Of a stretch of 64,000 nucleotides of DNA, positions 1 to 11,123 are shown piece after piece. The notes beneath the pieces are model-generated. The model was given only the letters and a program-made list of their open reading frames with translations. It made no database searches and was not told where the DNA came from. The position numbers were made by a program, and so were the translations under genes. Position 1 is the stretch's first letter. Each line of letters begins with the position of its first letter. The stretch is from Uloborus plumipes (lineage: Eukaryota > Arthropoda > Arachnida > Araneae > Uloboridae): positions 1-64,000 of the forward strand of contig JAXGGA010001644.1 in the NCBI GenBank assembly GCA_038373865.1. Direction: 5' to 3'.

Positions 1-1179
1 TACCCCTTCCTTTACTCTATTATGCAAGAATTCGAGTTTTCAATACGATGAATAGGAAATTTTTGACTTCACTATAATTTGTTCTGCCAGTTTTATGTTA
101 CTTTTTTTTCCACTCTCGCTCTCTCTCTTCTTTAGTTTCTCTTATTTCATTATCTTTGGAAGGTTTTGAGAAACCTTTATTGGGAATCAGAATAGAGAAA
201 TAATGGCTTTCTTTGTTTAAATCTTATTTCGATTTCTACTGTTCTCTTCTTGCTCTTAATTTATCGAGGTTGCTCTAAATGAATTTTAAAATTATTCTTG
301 CCTTTGTATCTTAAGAATTTACATGCAAAAAGAAAAAAACATTTGTAATCTTTTGTTGCGCAATAGTATTTGCACATTGTCTCATTCAAGACAAAGTTTA
401 TGCTTTAAATTGTCTCACTGATGTCCAATATTTTCTGTTCTATAATTTTTTTTTAATTAATTCCTTCAATTTTTGTTTTGAATCTTATTGAAAGACAGAT
501 GCCATTAGTACTAAACAAAACATATCTGAAGTGCCAGGGGAAAAAAGATGAAAGTGACCAAAAAGCTATTCCTAGTAAAACGAAGAACAAAGTTTGATTT
601 CTCGTAACTCCCTTCGTAGTTAATAGAGTTTTCATGCACATTTCGGTCGATTCTCATCTTCTTTCCCCCTTGTTGTTCTATCAGATGATATTAATACTTC
701 ATAGCCCCAAATAGCGCTTACGTCTCAAAATTGACGAAAAAGTGACTTTTTTCTTTTTTCCCCCTGGCGCTTCATATGAATTGATCCGGATCATTTTTTT
801 TTTTTTGTTAAAATAGCATTATCTATCGAAAGAATTCACTTCAGATAAATTTTTCCAGCAATCTTGACATAAATAAAATGTTTCATTCATTTCCCTTACG
901 AAAATTTTCTTGTTTATAAGAGTACAAAGTCGTATGAATTACATCGTCACATTTTGAAGAAACTCTAAATTTAATCACACGTCTTTCGCATTACATACAC
1001 TTAGAATGCTTAGATACTCAAAGATATTTCGAACTATTAACTTAGTTACTTGGGCATGTGTTGCTATTGCTGGTTACTTGGCCCATTACTGAGAATTATT
1101 TCGTAAATGCAAATACTCAAGTAATTTATAGTCGAGACATGAATATATTTTTCAGAGAATTTACGGTTTTTATTAATTA
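1..1179. other. A+T-rich noncoding stretch
   Basis: I see no gene or splice-bounded exon here, only homopolymer runs and a CT-rich microsatellite near 110-135. At 1045-1090 two TTACTTGG motifs, one followed by GCCCATTAC, resemble the terminal part of the TA-flanked MITE at 9021-9248, so a decayed relic of that family may lie here. Confidence 0.5.
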
Positions 1180-3010
1180 ATTTATTTTGGGTCAAACAGT
1201 TGCTTTCTTTCATTTAAAAAACCCTTTAAAAAATCACTCAGTATTTTTCTTATTGAGTGTTGAGATCTTTCGGCACCGATGAAAAGTATCCACTGGAGCC
1301 TTGAAAACAGCTATTTGGAGCATTTTGTTAGCAATTTACATTTTATATACGTGCTTCTTTCATTCAATCACAGTTTATGGCAGCATAATTACATTTTTAT
1401 AATTTTATAGTTATTGTGAATTACATTAAGAAACTAACAAATTGTGCCCGACAGATTAATATGCGTCATCTTATATCAGTACAACTTCCTTTATCCCAAA
1501 GCTATAGTTTAAGGCTCGAACCCTTCTGTGTTTTCATTTATAAATGCTAACATTGAAATATTTTTTATTCAAATCTTTAATAGTTCTTGGATAATTTGTC
1601 AATTCCATTATTTTATGCTTAGATTTTTTTTTCAATTTTTTTTTTGTCGAAAAGTACCCGTGGTACTAATCGTTATTTTTCTACATTTTAAAAGCCCGCC
1701 AAACTGTTTTCTTACTTGGCTTTCTTGTTGCAAGTTTAACATTTTATGCACTGTTGAAAGGTGCAATTTAGCCTCGAAAGAGCTATTTTGTCAGTAAATT
1801 GTGCTTTATTGTTTAATTTTACTCAAGCACAAATTGGGATTTAGAATTACATAGAGATGAACCGAAAGATTGTGTGTCTATCACACTGGCATGCCTCGTC
1901 TTATCTCAGTACAGCTTCTGAAGAGAATCTCCTACCACACCCAATGGCGGATAAGGCATGAGTCACTTTTCGCACGGAATTGTCCCCAAAGTTATGGCTT
2001 TAGGACACAATTCAATTCTGATATTTTCATTAAATAATGAATATTGCAATATTTTTTTGTCGAATTAATGACCGTAGTTTAATTTTTTTAATAGAAAATT
2101 CCACATTTTGTTTAATTTATGAGTTACTTGTACTAGTAGTTATTTATTAGTTTGTGTCACTAGCAGTAATTTTTCTACATTTTTAAGCAAGTAAAAATGT
2201 ACTTGTTCTATATTCAATATTTTATGCATTGATGAAAGAGGGTTCATTTTAACCTAGAAGCAGCTATTTTCTTAACAAATTGTGCTTTACCGTTTAATTT
2301 TACTCAGCATTAAATACAATCTGCGTTTTACAGCACTATAGACTACAAAGAGATAAACCGAAAGATTGTGTGTCTATCACACTGGCATGCCTCGTCTTAT
2401 CTCAGTACAGCATCTGAAGAGAATCTCCTACCACACCCAATCGCGGATAAGGCATGAGTCACTGTTCGCACGGAATTGTCCCCAAAGTTATAGTTTAAGG
2501 ATCCAATGCAATTCTGATATTTTCATTAAATAATGAATATTGAAATATTTTTCTGCCGAATTAATGATCGTAGTTTAATTTTTTTAATAGAAAATTCCAC
2601 ATTTTGTTTAATTTATGAGTTACTTGTACTAATAGTTATTTATTAGATTGTGTCACTAGCAGTAATTTTTCTACATTTTTAAGCAAGTAAAAATGTACTT
2701 GTTCTATGTTCAATATTTTATGCATTGATGAAAGAGGGTACATTTTAACCTAGAAGCAGCTATTTTCTTAACAAATTGTGCTTTATCGCTTAATTTTACT
2801 CAGCATTAAATACAATCTGCGTTTTACAGCACTATAGACTACAAAGAGATAAACCGAAAGATTGTGTGTCTATCACACTGGCATGCCTCATCTTATCTCA
2901 GTACAGCATCTGAAGAGAATCTCCTACCACACCCAATCGCGGATAAGGCATGAGTCACTTTTCGCACGGAATTGTCCCCAAAGTTATGGTTTTAGGGTCC
3001 GAGCCTCCTC
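1180..3010. repeat. Tandem array A, unit about 496 bp
   Basis: The block beginning GAAAGATTGTGTGTCTATCA recurs at 1864, 2360 and 2856, an exact spacing of 496 bp. An older, diverged copy precedes it, with the shared segment TCTTATATCAGTAC at 1469 and a shorter period of about 430 bp. The units carry no shared open frame. The two central units differ by only scattered substitutions, so their duplication is much more recent than that of the first. The last unit stops near 3000 at GGTTTTAGGGTCCGAGCC. Confidence 0.9.
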
Positions 3011-3449
3011 TGATATTTCCAGTTAATCATTCGGCCAAGATTTATAAGGGGGACGAGCGACATCTGCATCTGTAATCTAATTGGGTCACTCGGGGTGGAA
3101 CAATGGATGAACTTTAGTCACTGGAGATGGCTGGGATTCCCCCAGTCATAAACGCAAGATGTGCTATTGTTGTTTTTGTCCGGAGGAATGTCGGTGGTTT
3201 TTATATTGTTTCTGAAATGTCGTAAGAAAATTAAGGCAAAAAAATAGGGAATATTATAACGCGTTATATCATTTTTTTAACGAATTACAACATAAAAACT
3301 ATAAAATGGTACATCGTATAAATGTTTTTTATTGATATTATTTTATTTTACTTTTAGGGAGACATTTAGAAATAATAATCCCCATCACAGCCTTAAATGT
3401 TTTATTTGAGAAAAAAAAAATATTTCAGATAAGTAATAGGCAAATGAAT
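3011..3449. other. Noncoding spacer with short GC-richer patch
   Basis: A slightly GC-richer patch at 3040-3150 follows the tandem array and then returns to A+T-rich sequence. I see no gene or repeat family in it. Confidence 0.4.
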
Positions 3450-3457
3450 CTCAAAAG

Positions 3458-3613
3458 CAGGTCCGTCATTGGGTGGCAGCAGGGGGGACTTTGAGAAATT
3501 AATGTATTTACCTATAAGTGGGCGTGGTTTTTGATTTTTTCCGATGAAATTGTATTGTGTTTGGTCCCTTTGCCCCCCCCCCCCCCGCTTAAAAACTTGA
3601 AATGACTTCCCTG
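3458..3613 (+). mobile_element. hAT-type MITE, family H1 copy 1
   Basis: A 156 bp element starts CAGGTCCGTCATT and ends AATGACTTCCCTG. It is flanked by 8-bp duplications CTCAAAAG (3450-3457) and TTCAAAAG (3614-3621), 7 of 8 identical. CAG ends with 8-bp target duplications are the hAT hallmark. Inside are GTGGGCGTGG and a run of 14 C. A second copy in reverse orientation lies at 49723-49893 and a decayed one near 58180-58310. There is no coding capacity, so a transposase elsewhere must have moved it. Confidence 0.85.
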
Positions 3614-3621
3614 TTCAAAAG

Positions 3622-4914
3622 AATATTTCAATTTGTACCACGCGGGGGGGGGGGGTAGGCAGTGCTTTAGTTTAAATATCTGAGCATATTGTATCCCACG
3701 CTTCAATAGTTTTTTTAGTTCCTGCCATTTTTAAAAGCGTTATGTGTTTTTAGTGCATGTGCGTAAGCAGAAAAATGCTTTTAAGAATGATTTTTCAATG
3801 AATCTAAAAATAATGCATAACAATATTATTTATTAAAACAAAAGAAATCATTTATTCTTCCTCTTTTTTTTCCCCTTTCTTTCTTTTTTTCTTAATTTTG
3901 ACATCGAATATTTTCTTGAAATCAATCATGAAACAAAGCTGATACACGAGTAGAACATGGTAATTCGTTCGCTAATGTATTGACACTTAATTCAAATACT
4001 GTAAAATTAATTGCGAATCTGATTGTCATGTTCAGTAGGAAATAAATACAAATAAGGCAAATTATTGTTATATCTTGTACATCCAGACTTCTTTCAGAAG
4101 CATTATGTATTTTCCCTGTAAAATTACGAGCAATACTCCAAATTTGACGTTTGCCAAAAATATTTGAGAATATTAATGCAACTTGCTTGATTTACGTATT
4201 TTTTGCAACTATACTAACATCAATCAATCCACAACACACACTTTCCTCGGTATGCTCTAATTTCGAAAATGTTTCTTTTGTTAAAAAATTATTTTGTGGC
4301 ATGAAATTCAGAATCCCAATAAAACTTGTTCGAAAAAAAAATTGCCTGATCTGAATTAATGTAGGACTCAAGTTTCATGATTGTGTTTTATTTATAATAG
4401 AAGAAGTGTTTAATTGAAAGCAAATATAGAACTGAGAAAGCCAGGTCGAGAACTATTAAAGAAAAAATCATTTTGAAATTGCTTTAGATATTTTTTTTTT
4501 ATTTTAGCGGTAGTCGTAGTTCTCATGATATGTCATTCCTTTTTCGATGCTTTTATATAATTTTACCAGAAAATTGTCTTGGTAAAAAATACTTAGTGAT
4601 AATCAATTGCTAATAAAAGGTAATGTTACAATTTTTCAGTACTAACTGTTTAATCTTTCTTGCATAATTTACAAGATATTTTCGAGATTTTTTTTTCGAT
4701 CTAGAAGCATTATTTTAAATTTTAAATTCTTTACTAATTTCAATACGTCAAACTGTTATTAATATTTGTTCTGAACTCATTACTTAGGTTTAAATACGTT
4801 GCACACAATTTTCAACAATCAATTATTTGCTAAAAAATACCCATTTGAAATCTTTACGGCTAACGAGTACCGATTTCTTAATCAAATCTAATTCCACGAC
4901 AATGAATCAATATG
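3622..4914. other. A+T-rich noncoding stretch
   Basis: I find no convincing gene, RNA or repeat. A poly-G run sits at about 3644-3654, and there are pyrimidine-rich runs near 3860-3895. The short open frames here have no recognisable domain. Confidence 0.5.
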
Positions 4915-6012
4915 CGAAAGAAGAATAACGCTCTACCCCTGCAGAATGCAAAAATGCATTTTTACATGAGGTCCTATCTCTTCTGTATTAGTTCAAAAAT
5001 ACCAGAATGACACAAAACTCGATCAAATGTATGATACTTTGCTTTTGCTTATACTGCTATTTGTTTAAATGAATGCTAAATTCTGGAAACATTCAACCTT
5101 TGTAAGAAAAAACCTTTTGGGACGAATGTAACTTTGTAGAGTAAAAGATCGCATTGTTAAAACAAAGACCAGAATGCTAATCAAAAAATAAACAATAAAT
5201 GAAAGCCATACCCTAAAGATTTTTCTAATGTCCAATCTGTATCCCAAATGGCAGGTTCACCTAATGGGAAATTTAGCTGCACGAAATGCGAGCTTAACAT
5301 TTATGCCCAACTTTTCTATGAGTTTTACGTGTGATTGTATGCAAAGAGCAAAACCTAAATATTCATTGTTTCTCCCAAGAAAAATGGGTGGAGGTTAATA
5401 GGGACATGTAGAATATTTGCAAAATAAATTAGAGAATAACACGAAAATATTAATGTAAATATAATAGTAATAAATGATTAAATAAAATACTCTCCCATTA
5501 CTATGACTCAGTGTACGAGAGATGAAAAATAATCTACCCCTGCAGGGAATACAAAATGCATTTTGACATGAGTTTCAGTCTCTTGTGTATTAGTTCAAAA
5601 ATACAAGAATGACACAAAATTCTCTAAAGATTGGATCAAATGTAAGGTCTTTTTCTTTTGCTTAGAGTGCTATTTGTTTACATGAATGCTAAATTCTCCA
5701 GAAACATTCTACCTTCGAAACAAAAAATCCTTTTGGACGAAATGAAACTTACCAGAGTTAAAGCTCGTCTTTTTAAGGCAAAGACCAGAATGCTAATCAA
5801 GAAATAAACAATAAATAAAAGCCATACCCTAAAGATTTTTCTAACGTCCAATCTGTATCCCAAATGGCAGGTTCACCTAATGGGAAATTTAGCTGCACGA
5901 AATGCGAGCTTAACATTTATGCCCAACTTTTCTATGAGTTTTACGTGTGATTGTATGCAAAGAAGAGCAAAACCTAAATATTCATTGTTTCTCCCAAGAG
6001 AAATGGGTGGAG
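4915..6012. repeat. Tandem duplication B, about 600-616 bp unit, two copies
   Basis: TACCCCTGCAG occurs at 4934 and 5535. The block TGGGAAATTTAGCTGCACGA ending each unit occurs at 5265 and 5881. Both units carry a minus-strand frame of about 60 codons beginning MGYRLD, but it diverges and shifts between copies after the first 30 residues, so I treat it as noncoding. The spacing differs (601 against 616 bp) because of small indels in the middle. Confidence 0.85.
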
Positions 6013-7385
6013 GATAATAAGAAAAGCGTTCTTCCCCTCAAACGTGGCGCCGTGTTCTTCCCCGTTCTTCTTCCCCGAAACAAACCCGTTCGTATACATC
6101 TATTCTTTCATTTAATGGCAAAAACACGGAAAAATCCTTTTTACCCCTCCCCCCAGTCCCTCGACGACGCAAACCATCAACTATCGTTCATGGCATAGGT
6201 CTTGGTAAGAACCCCACCCCTTGCATCGACACACTCCCCAAAATCGAACTAACTCAGCGCGTTTCGAATATTTCGTTGCGGTGATAGGTTTAGTTGTTTC
6301 CTTATTTTATTTTCTTGCTTTTGTTGGCAACATATTATGCGAAGTTCTTGCTTCTTCAAAATGAGGGCTGGTTATCCGTCTTCTGCTTCTTTTTGCTTTT
6401 TTCTTCTTTTCTTTGCTTTTTTTCTTTCGTCCTTGCTATGTTTCTTCATCTGAATAGAAAATTTCTTTTCTTCAAGGAAAAAATGGAACAGAGTTAGCTG
6501 TCTGAGTTTTCCTCATTTTTACTCTAAATAAAACGTTTTATTTATTTTTTTATTCCTCAATCAGCTTCATTGTTTGTTGAATAGTTCGTTCAAACGTACT
6601 GAAGAAAATTAAGATTTATTAAATATATAGAATTGCAGAAGTCATTTGTTACTTATTAGATACACAACCAGAGTTAAAGGAGAAAAAGGTTCAGTCAGAG
6701 GTTAACCAACTAAAACTCTTAACTTTAAGTCCTAAGGAAAAGCTTAAAATGTTTTCTGAGATATTTGATTTTAACCCCCCTCCCCCCCACTCACTCACAA
6801 TATAATACAATCAGTAAGCAATTAATGGTACTATTTTTCTATTTCAAGGTTGTTTTCTTTCTAAAGCCCTGTGTATTGTAAATGAAAAGAAGAAAATAGC
6901 AGTTTCTATGAAATATGTAACAAACAATTTAAAAAAGAAAACAAAATAAGGTTCGGTATTTTAACCTAAAATTTGTCACATGGTTTTACCAACAATTTGT
7001 CACATGATTTTGTTTTCTCATTAAGCAATTAACATGTTAAAATCAATGCAATAAAAATGTGTATTTATTTTACTGATTCACTTTGAAGACTTTACTTTAA
7101 CTTTAATTAAAAGTCAAATATATATATAGAACCTCTTGTTTAATTTTGGTCTGCTGATACATTAGAAATATGCAACAACAACAGCAAGTCAAATAAAAAA
7201 GCTGCTATTGGTACATAAATAAGAAGTTAGAAAAACATACATAATTTTGAATTTATTGCCCTCTCCCCTTTTGAGTTATGGCCCTGTTGCATTTAGGGTG
7301 TGATAAGACTGATTGTCTTGTGCCCCTGGCATGAAATCTCTGAAGGCGTGGTTAAACCACGCCTGCAAGGATTAAAAAGATTTAT
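6013..7385. other. Noncoding stretch with a GC-richer start
   Basis: The part from 6020 to 6280 is GC-richer with CCCC-rich runs (6145-6160, 6210-6240) and CpG-containing words such as GTGGCGCCGTG. It could be a regulatory element. The remainder is A+T-rich with no gene that I can support. Confidence 0.35.
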
Positions 7386-8819
7386 TCAAAGATCATGATT
7401 AAATGTCCACTTAATCCATTTAATATCAATTTCCAGAGAATAAAGGGAAAGCGCGCCATCTTTTACATAGCTCAAATTACAAAACTCATAACAAAACCTT
7501 TCATTCGGATATCCATTAATAAATATCCACTTAATCCACTTGACGTACAACTCCATCTTCTGTTGACTGCAAGAGAACAATTAATAATTTCGCTCGGAAA
7601 GAAGGGACGTGTGTGTGTGTGTAGGCAGCCGAAATACTGGCCGGCATGAAAGAACAAAAGACACACTGTTCTAAAACTAATGCCGTTCCCTGGAATTGCT
7701 GCACAGCCTTTTCTTCTTCGCTGGATCGATGAAATATGGCCACTTTCAATCACTACAAGACTCTGCTTTGTCGGTGAATAATAAAAGGATTAGTTTCTGT
7801 GGGTATTTTATTGACAATGTAGTCGATGTTGCGTATTACTAAACCTCTACCTACAATTTTTTGACATGACACGGCTAATTGTAGATACCCCACGCATATA
7901 CAGTTTTTTCTTAAATATTCTTAAAACTGCTCGTAGGGAAATTTTCATAAAAAAATTGAGCTTAATATTTGCAAGAGCATGCGTAACGTGTAATTTATTT
8001 ATTAATAAATATCCACTTAATCCACTTGACGTACAACTCCATCTTCTGTTGACTGCAAGAGAACAATTAATAATTTCGCTCAGAAAGAAGGGACGTGTGT
8101 GTGTGTAGGCAACCGAAATACTGGCCGGCATGAAAGAACAAAAGACACACTGTTCTAAAACTAATGCCGTTCCCTGGAATTGCTGCACAGTCTTTTCTTC
8201 TTCGGTGGATGGATGAAATATGGCCACTTTCAATCACTACAAGACTCTGCTTTGTGGGTGAATAATAAAAGGATTAATTTCTGGAGTATTTTATTGAAAA
8301 TGTAGTCGATGTTGCACATTACTGAACCTCTACCTACAATTTTTTGACATGACACGGCTAATTGTAGATACCCCACGCATAAACAAGCAGTTTTTCCTTA
8401 AATATTCTTAAGACTGCTCGTAGGGAAATTTTCCTAAAAAAATTGAGCTTAATATTTGCAAGAGCATGCGTAACGTGTAATTTATTTATTAATAAATATC
8501 CACTTAATCCACTTGACGTACAACTCCATCTTCTGTTGACTGCAAGAGAACAATTAATAATTTCGCTCAGAAAGAAGGGACGTGTGTGTAGGCAACCGAA
8601 ATACTGGCCAGCACGAAAGAACAAAAGACACACTGTTCTAAAACTAATGCCGTTCCCTGGAATTGCTGCACAGCCTTTTCTTCTTCGGTGGATGAATGAA
8701 ATATGGCCACTTTCAATCACTACAAGACTCTGCTTTGTCGGTGAATAATAAAAGGATTAGTTTCTGGGGTATTTTATTGAAAACCCAGTCGACGTTACAT
8801 ACTCGTATTATTGAAACTC
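7386..8819. repeat. Tandem array C, unit about 487 bp, three copies
   Basis: AAATATCCACTTAATCCACT recurs at 7521, 8007 and 8494 (spacings 486 and 487). CCTACAATTTTT occurs at 7850, 8333 and, after an insertion, 9444. Units 2 and 3 are nearly identical, including a GT microsatellite that shortens from copy to copy (7610, 8095, 8583). Frames of about 80-128 codons appear on both strands in each unit. They follow from repeat identity and break at indels, so I do not call them genes. The array resumes after the MITE at 9443 and ends near 9600. Confidence 0.9.
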
Positions 8820-8821
8820 TA

Positions 8822-9441
8822 CACTGTAAAACATGAATGTTGTTTTTACAGTCTTATACAGTTTAATTTATAGTAATAAACTGTAAAACTTTCTAATTTT
8901 GCAGTAATTACAGTACTAAACTGTAAAATTGCTAATTTTTTCAGTAATAAACTATAAAATTGTTAATTTTAGTTTATTACCACGCATTTTAGTTTTAAAC
9001 TGGAATCTCGGCTGCCAGTATCGTAAAGTCGGGTTACTTGGACCCTAAGGGGTTACTTGAGCCCATTACAGTACAATGATAAAATCTAGCTTTGGTACTT
9101 ATTAGTTGAAGACTTGCATATAGTTCCTCGTTTCTCCTCTAGGTAGAAGCACTCTGCAGTCTCTAATGCTAGTACCAAACCCAGATTTTATCATTTTACT
9201 GTGGGCTCAAGTAACCTCCTTGTGGGTCCAAGTAACCCGACTTTACGGTACCATACTATTGTTTTGCAGTATAATATTGCTAAATTTTACGGCAACAAAC
9301 AGTAAAATTTCTAACTTTACAGTTATAAACTGTAAAATTGATAGTTTTATAGTTTATTAATTTGCATTTTACAGTTTTAAATTAGAACCTCGGCTGCCAG
9401 TATTATACTGTAAAGTTAACAGTTCCTTTCCAGCTGTTTTT
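8822..9441. mobile_element. CACTG-ended MITE with nested second MITE
   Basis: A 620 bp insertion lies in unit 3 of array C between TA at 8820-8821 and TA at 9442-9443. Units 1 and 2 read CCTCTACCTACAA without it, so they are the empty site. Subtracting 622 bp from the 1111 bp spacing leaves 489 bp, the array period. The left end reads CACTGTAAAACATGAATG and the right end is decayed. The interior is packed with ACTGTAAAA words in both orientations and carries CGGCTGCCAGTAT twice. The family recurs at 36361-36678. The TA target and CACTG end suggest a CMC (CACTA-like) origin. Confidence 0.85.
9021..9248. mobile_element. Tc1/mariner-like MITE nested in the 8822 element
   Basis: This 228 bp palindromic element has terminal inverted repeats of about 90 bp, beginning TCGTAAAGTCGGGTTACTTG on the left and CCGTAAAGTCGGGTTACTTG on the complement of the right end. 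TA lies on both sides (9019-9020 and 9249-9250). TA duplication plus long inverted repeats fits a non-autonomous Tc1/mariner-type element. It has no open frame. It must be younger than the MITE it interrupts. Confidence 0.85.
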
Positions 9442-9442
9442 T

Positions 9443-9600
9443 ACCTACAATTTTTCGACTTGACACTGCGAATTGTAGATACCCCACCCATATGTCACAC
9501 TTTTGTCTTAAATGTTCTTAAAACTGTACATAGAGTAATTTTCATAAAAAATTTTAACTTTACATTACAAGAGCATACGTAACATGTAATTAATTTGACC
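9443..9600. repeat. Continuation of array C after MITE insertion
   Basis: The unit resumes with CCTACAATTTTTCGACTTGA and follows units 1 and 2 for about 150 bp, up to ACGTAACATGTAATT, with more divergence than between units 1 and 2. This is the older edge of the array. Confidence 0.8.
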
Positions 9601-10106
9601 TTCTTACTCATTTAGTTTTTCGTTGTTGATAATACCATGCGCATTTCATAAATTGTCAAATAAAAAGCTATATAATAAGTACTATATTTTAAGAAATGTG
9701 TCTTTAACTAATCATTTCCATTTATGCGAGGTATATTTCTGACACATTTTAGTAAAGTAAAGGAAAAAAAAACATTGCTTAAAATACCTTTATGATATTT
9801 ATATGTAGACACATTTGAAGTATTTATAGAATGATTTCTGCTACAATAGGTACTTATGTTATCGTGAAATATCCCAGCAGCAAAATGGTTAATATAATAT
9901 GACTATTAAATTATGATGATTATGCTAATAATAATAATGATAATAAATAACAATAAAATGTTAGTATCGCTGTATGATGTCGGAACACTAAAGATGGCTT
10001 TTGACGTAGAACATGGTCAAGCACTTCTAATGCTAGCCAGGGACTCCCCGATAGTAGGTCACAAACAAACCAAAAATTTTGCTAGTTTGGAAACAAGAAT
10101 GAAACA
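9601..10106. other. A+T-rich noncoding stretch with AAT/ATG low complexity
   Basis: At 9895-9960 there is a run of ATAATAATG-type triplets. I see no gene here. Confidence 0.5.
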
Positions 10107-10110
10107 TTAA

Positions 10111-10498
10111 CCCATTTGCATCGCACAGAAAAGTGAAAAATTCGTTCTTATCACCAAACATTTATCATTTTTTTCCTCTCACTAAAAATCACTCTCACTC
10201 TAATTACTATCGCTACTATCAGAAGAAATCACCATAGAGCGTCTACGTTTTCTAGATCTATTTAACTCTTCACTGCTGTCGGAAATATAACCATTAATTT
10301 TTTTTTTAAATTTTTCTATGTTATTTTACCCTGAAACTATTCGCGATCACCTCTCTGCATGGATTGAGAGCCAAATGCGCATGGGTATAATATACGCTCT
10401 GGTGATAAATGCCCAAGTGCAATGTGCGCATATATGCGCGCTCTGGTGATAGTGGCCAAGCAAAATGCGCGTATATGTGCGCTTATGATGCAAATGGG
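10111..10498 (-). mobile_element. Non-autonomous piggyBac element
   Basis: TTAA at 10107-10110 and TTAA at 10499-10502 flank a 388 bp element with perfect 12-bp inverted ends CCCATTTGCATC. The TTAA target and CCC ends are diagnostic of piggyBac. On the minus strand, at about 10190-10290, a short frame reads ISDSSEELNRSRKRRRS followed by a Ser/Asp-rich tract and stops. That is the acidic and basic N-terminal style of piggyBac transposases, so the element is probably a deletion derivative of an autonomous copy. Three GCGCATATATGCGC-like palindromes lie at 10430-10485 as subterminal repeats. Confidence 0.9.
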
Positions 10499-10502
10499 TT
10501 AA

Positions 10503-10941
10503 TGTTCATTTTCCTTTTTACAATTTTTAGAATGATTTTTGAATGATGCCTAATATTTCTTCTCATCAGATGTCATGCATATGTAATCAGTGTGCATGTT
10601 CGTAATTATCATTTGGTTAAATTGGAATTTAATTCGGTAAATTTGGAACCCCCGTCTCCCAAAAAATTTAATTCGGAGCTAATTCTGAAGTAAGCAATAA
10701 ATGTAAGGGCTTAAAAGATGAAGGAGTTAAGTGACAAAACCAAAATTGCGAGTAATTCAAGCTCAAAGTTTTATTCTTGCAGTTGTTGCAGCTTTTTTAT
10801 TTTCTCTTTTTGTCGTAAGTGTGCGTATGAAATTGGTCTAATGACATCTACTTTTTGATGTACTAAGTTTTATTTGCTTTCCTGCATCCATTGCTTACCA
10901 TTGTTCAGAGTGTTCATTATTCAAAATGTAACTTAGGCAGA
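10503..10941. other. Noncoding spacer
   Basis: No gene, RNA or repeat is recognised here. The composition is A+T-rich. Confidence 0.45.
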
Positions 10942-11123
10942 AATTCAAGTGAAGCACAGAAGATCGCAACTCACCATTGCAATCGCAAATCCCCAAATTT
11001 GGATTCAAGTGAAACGTTACGCTACGAGATGCGAATCTAATGTAATTCTACTTCCAGCAGCGATTGCAATTTCGGTCAATTGCGATCGCCTCGCAGCGAT
11101 TGCAATGGTGTTTCACTTGAATT
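10942..11123. mobile_element. Palindromic MITE with AATTCAAGTGAA ends
   Basis: The left end reads AATTCAAGTGAAGCAC and the right end is the complement of AATTCAAGTGAAACACCATT. CCATTGCAATCGC follows on both sides. A third AATTCAAGTGAA-like word lies inside at about 11003. The interior is rich in GCGATTGCAA and GCGATCGC words. No clear target duplication is visible, so I cannot assign a superfamily. Confidence 0.6.

Noticed and set aside
7386..8748. Frames of 80-128 codons repeated on both strands in array C
   Set aside because: Repeat identity explains them. Indels in the GT run and elsewhere shift the frames, and both strands are equally open.
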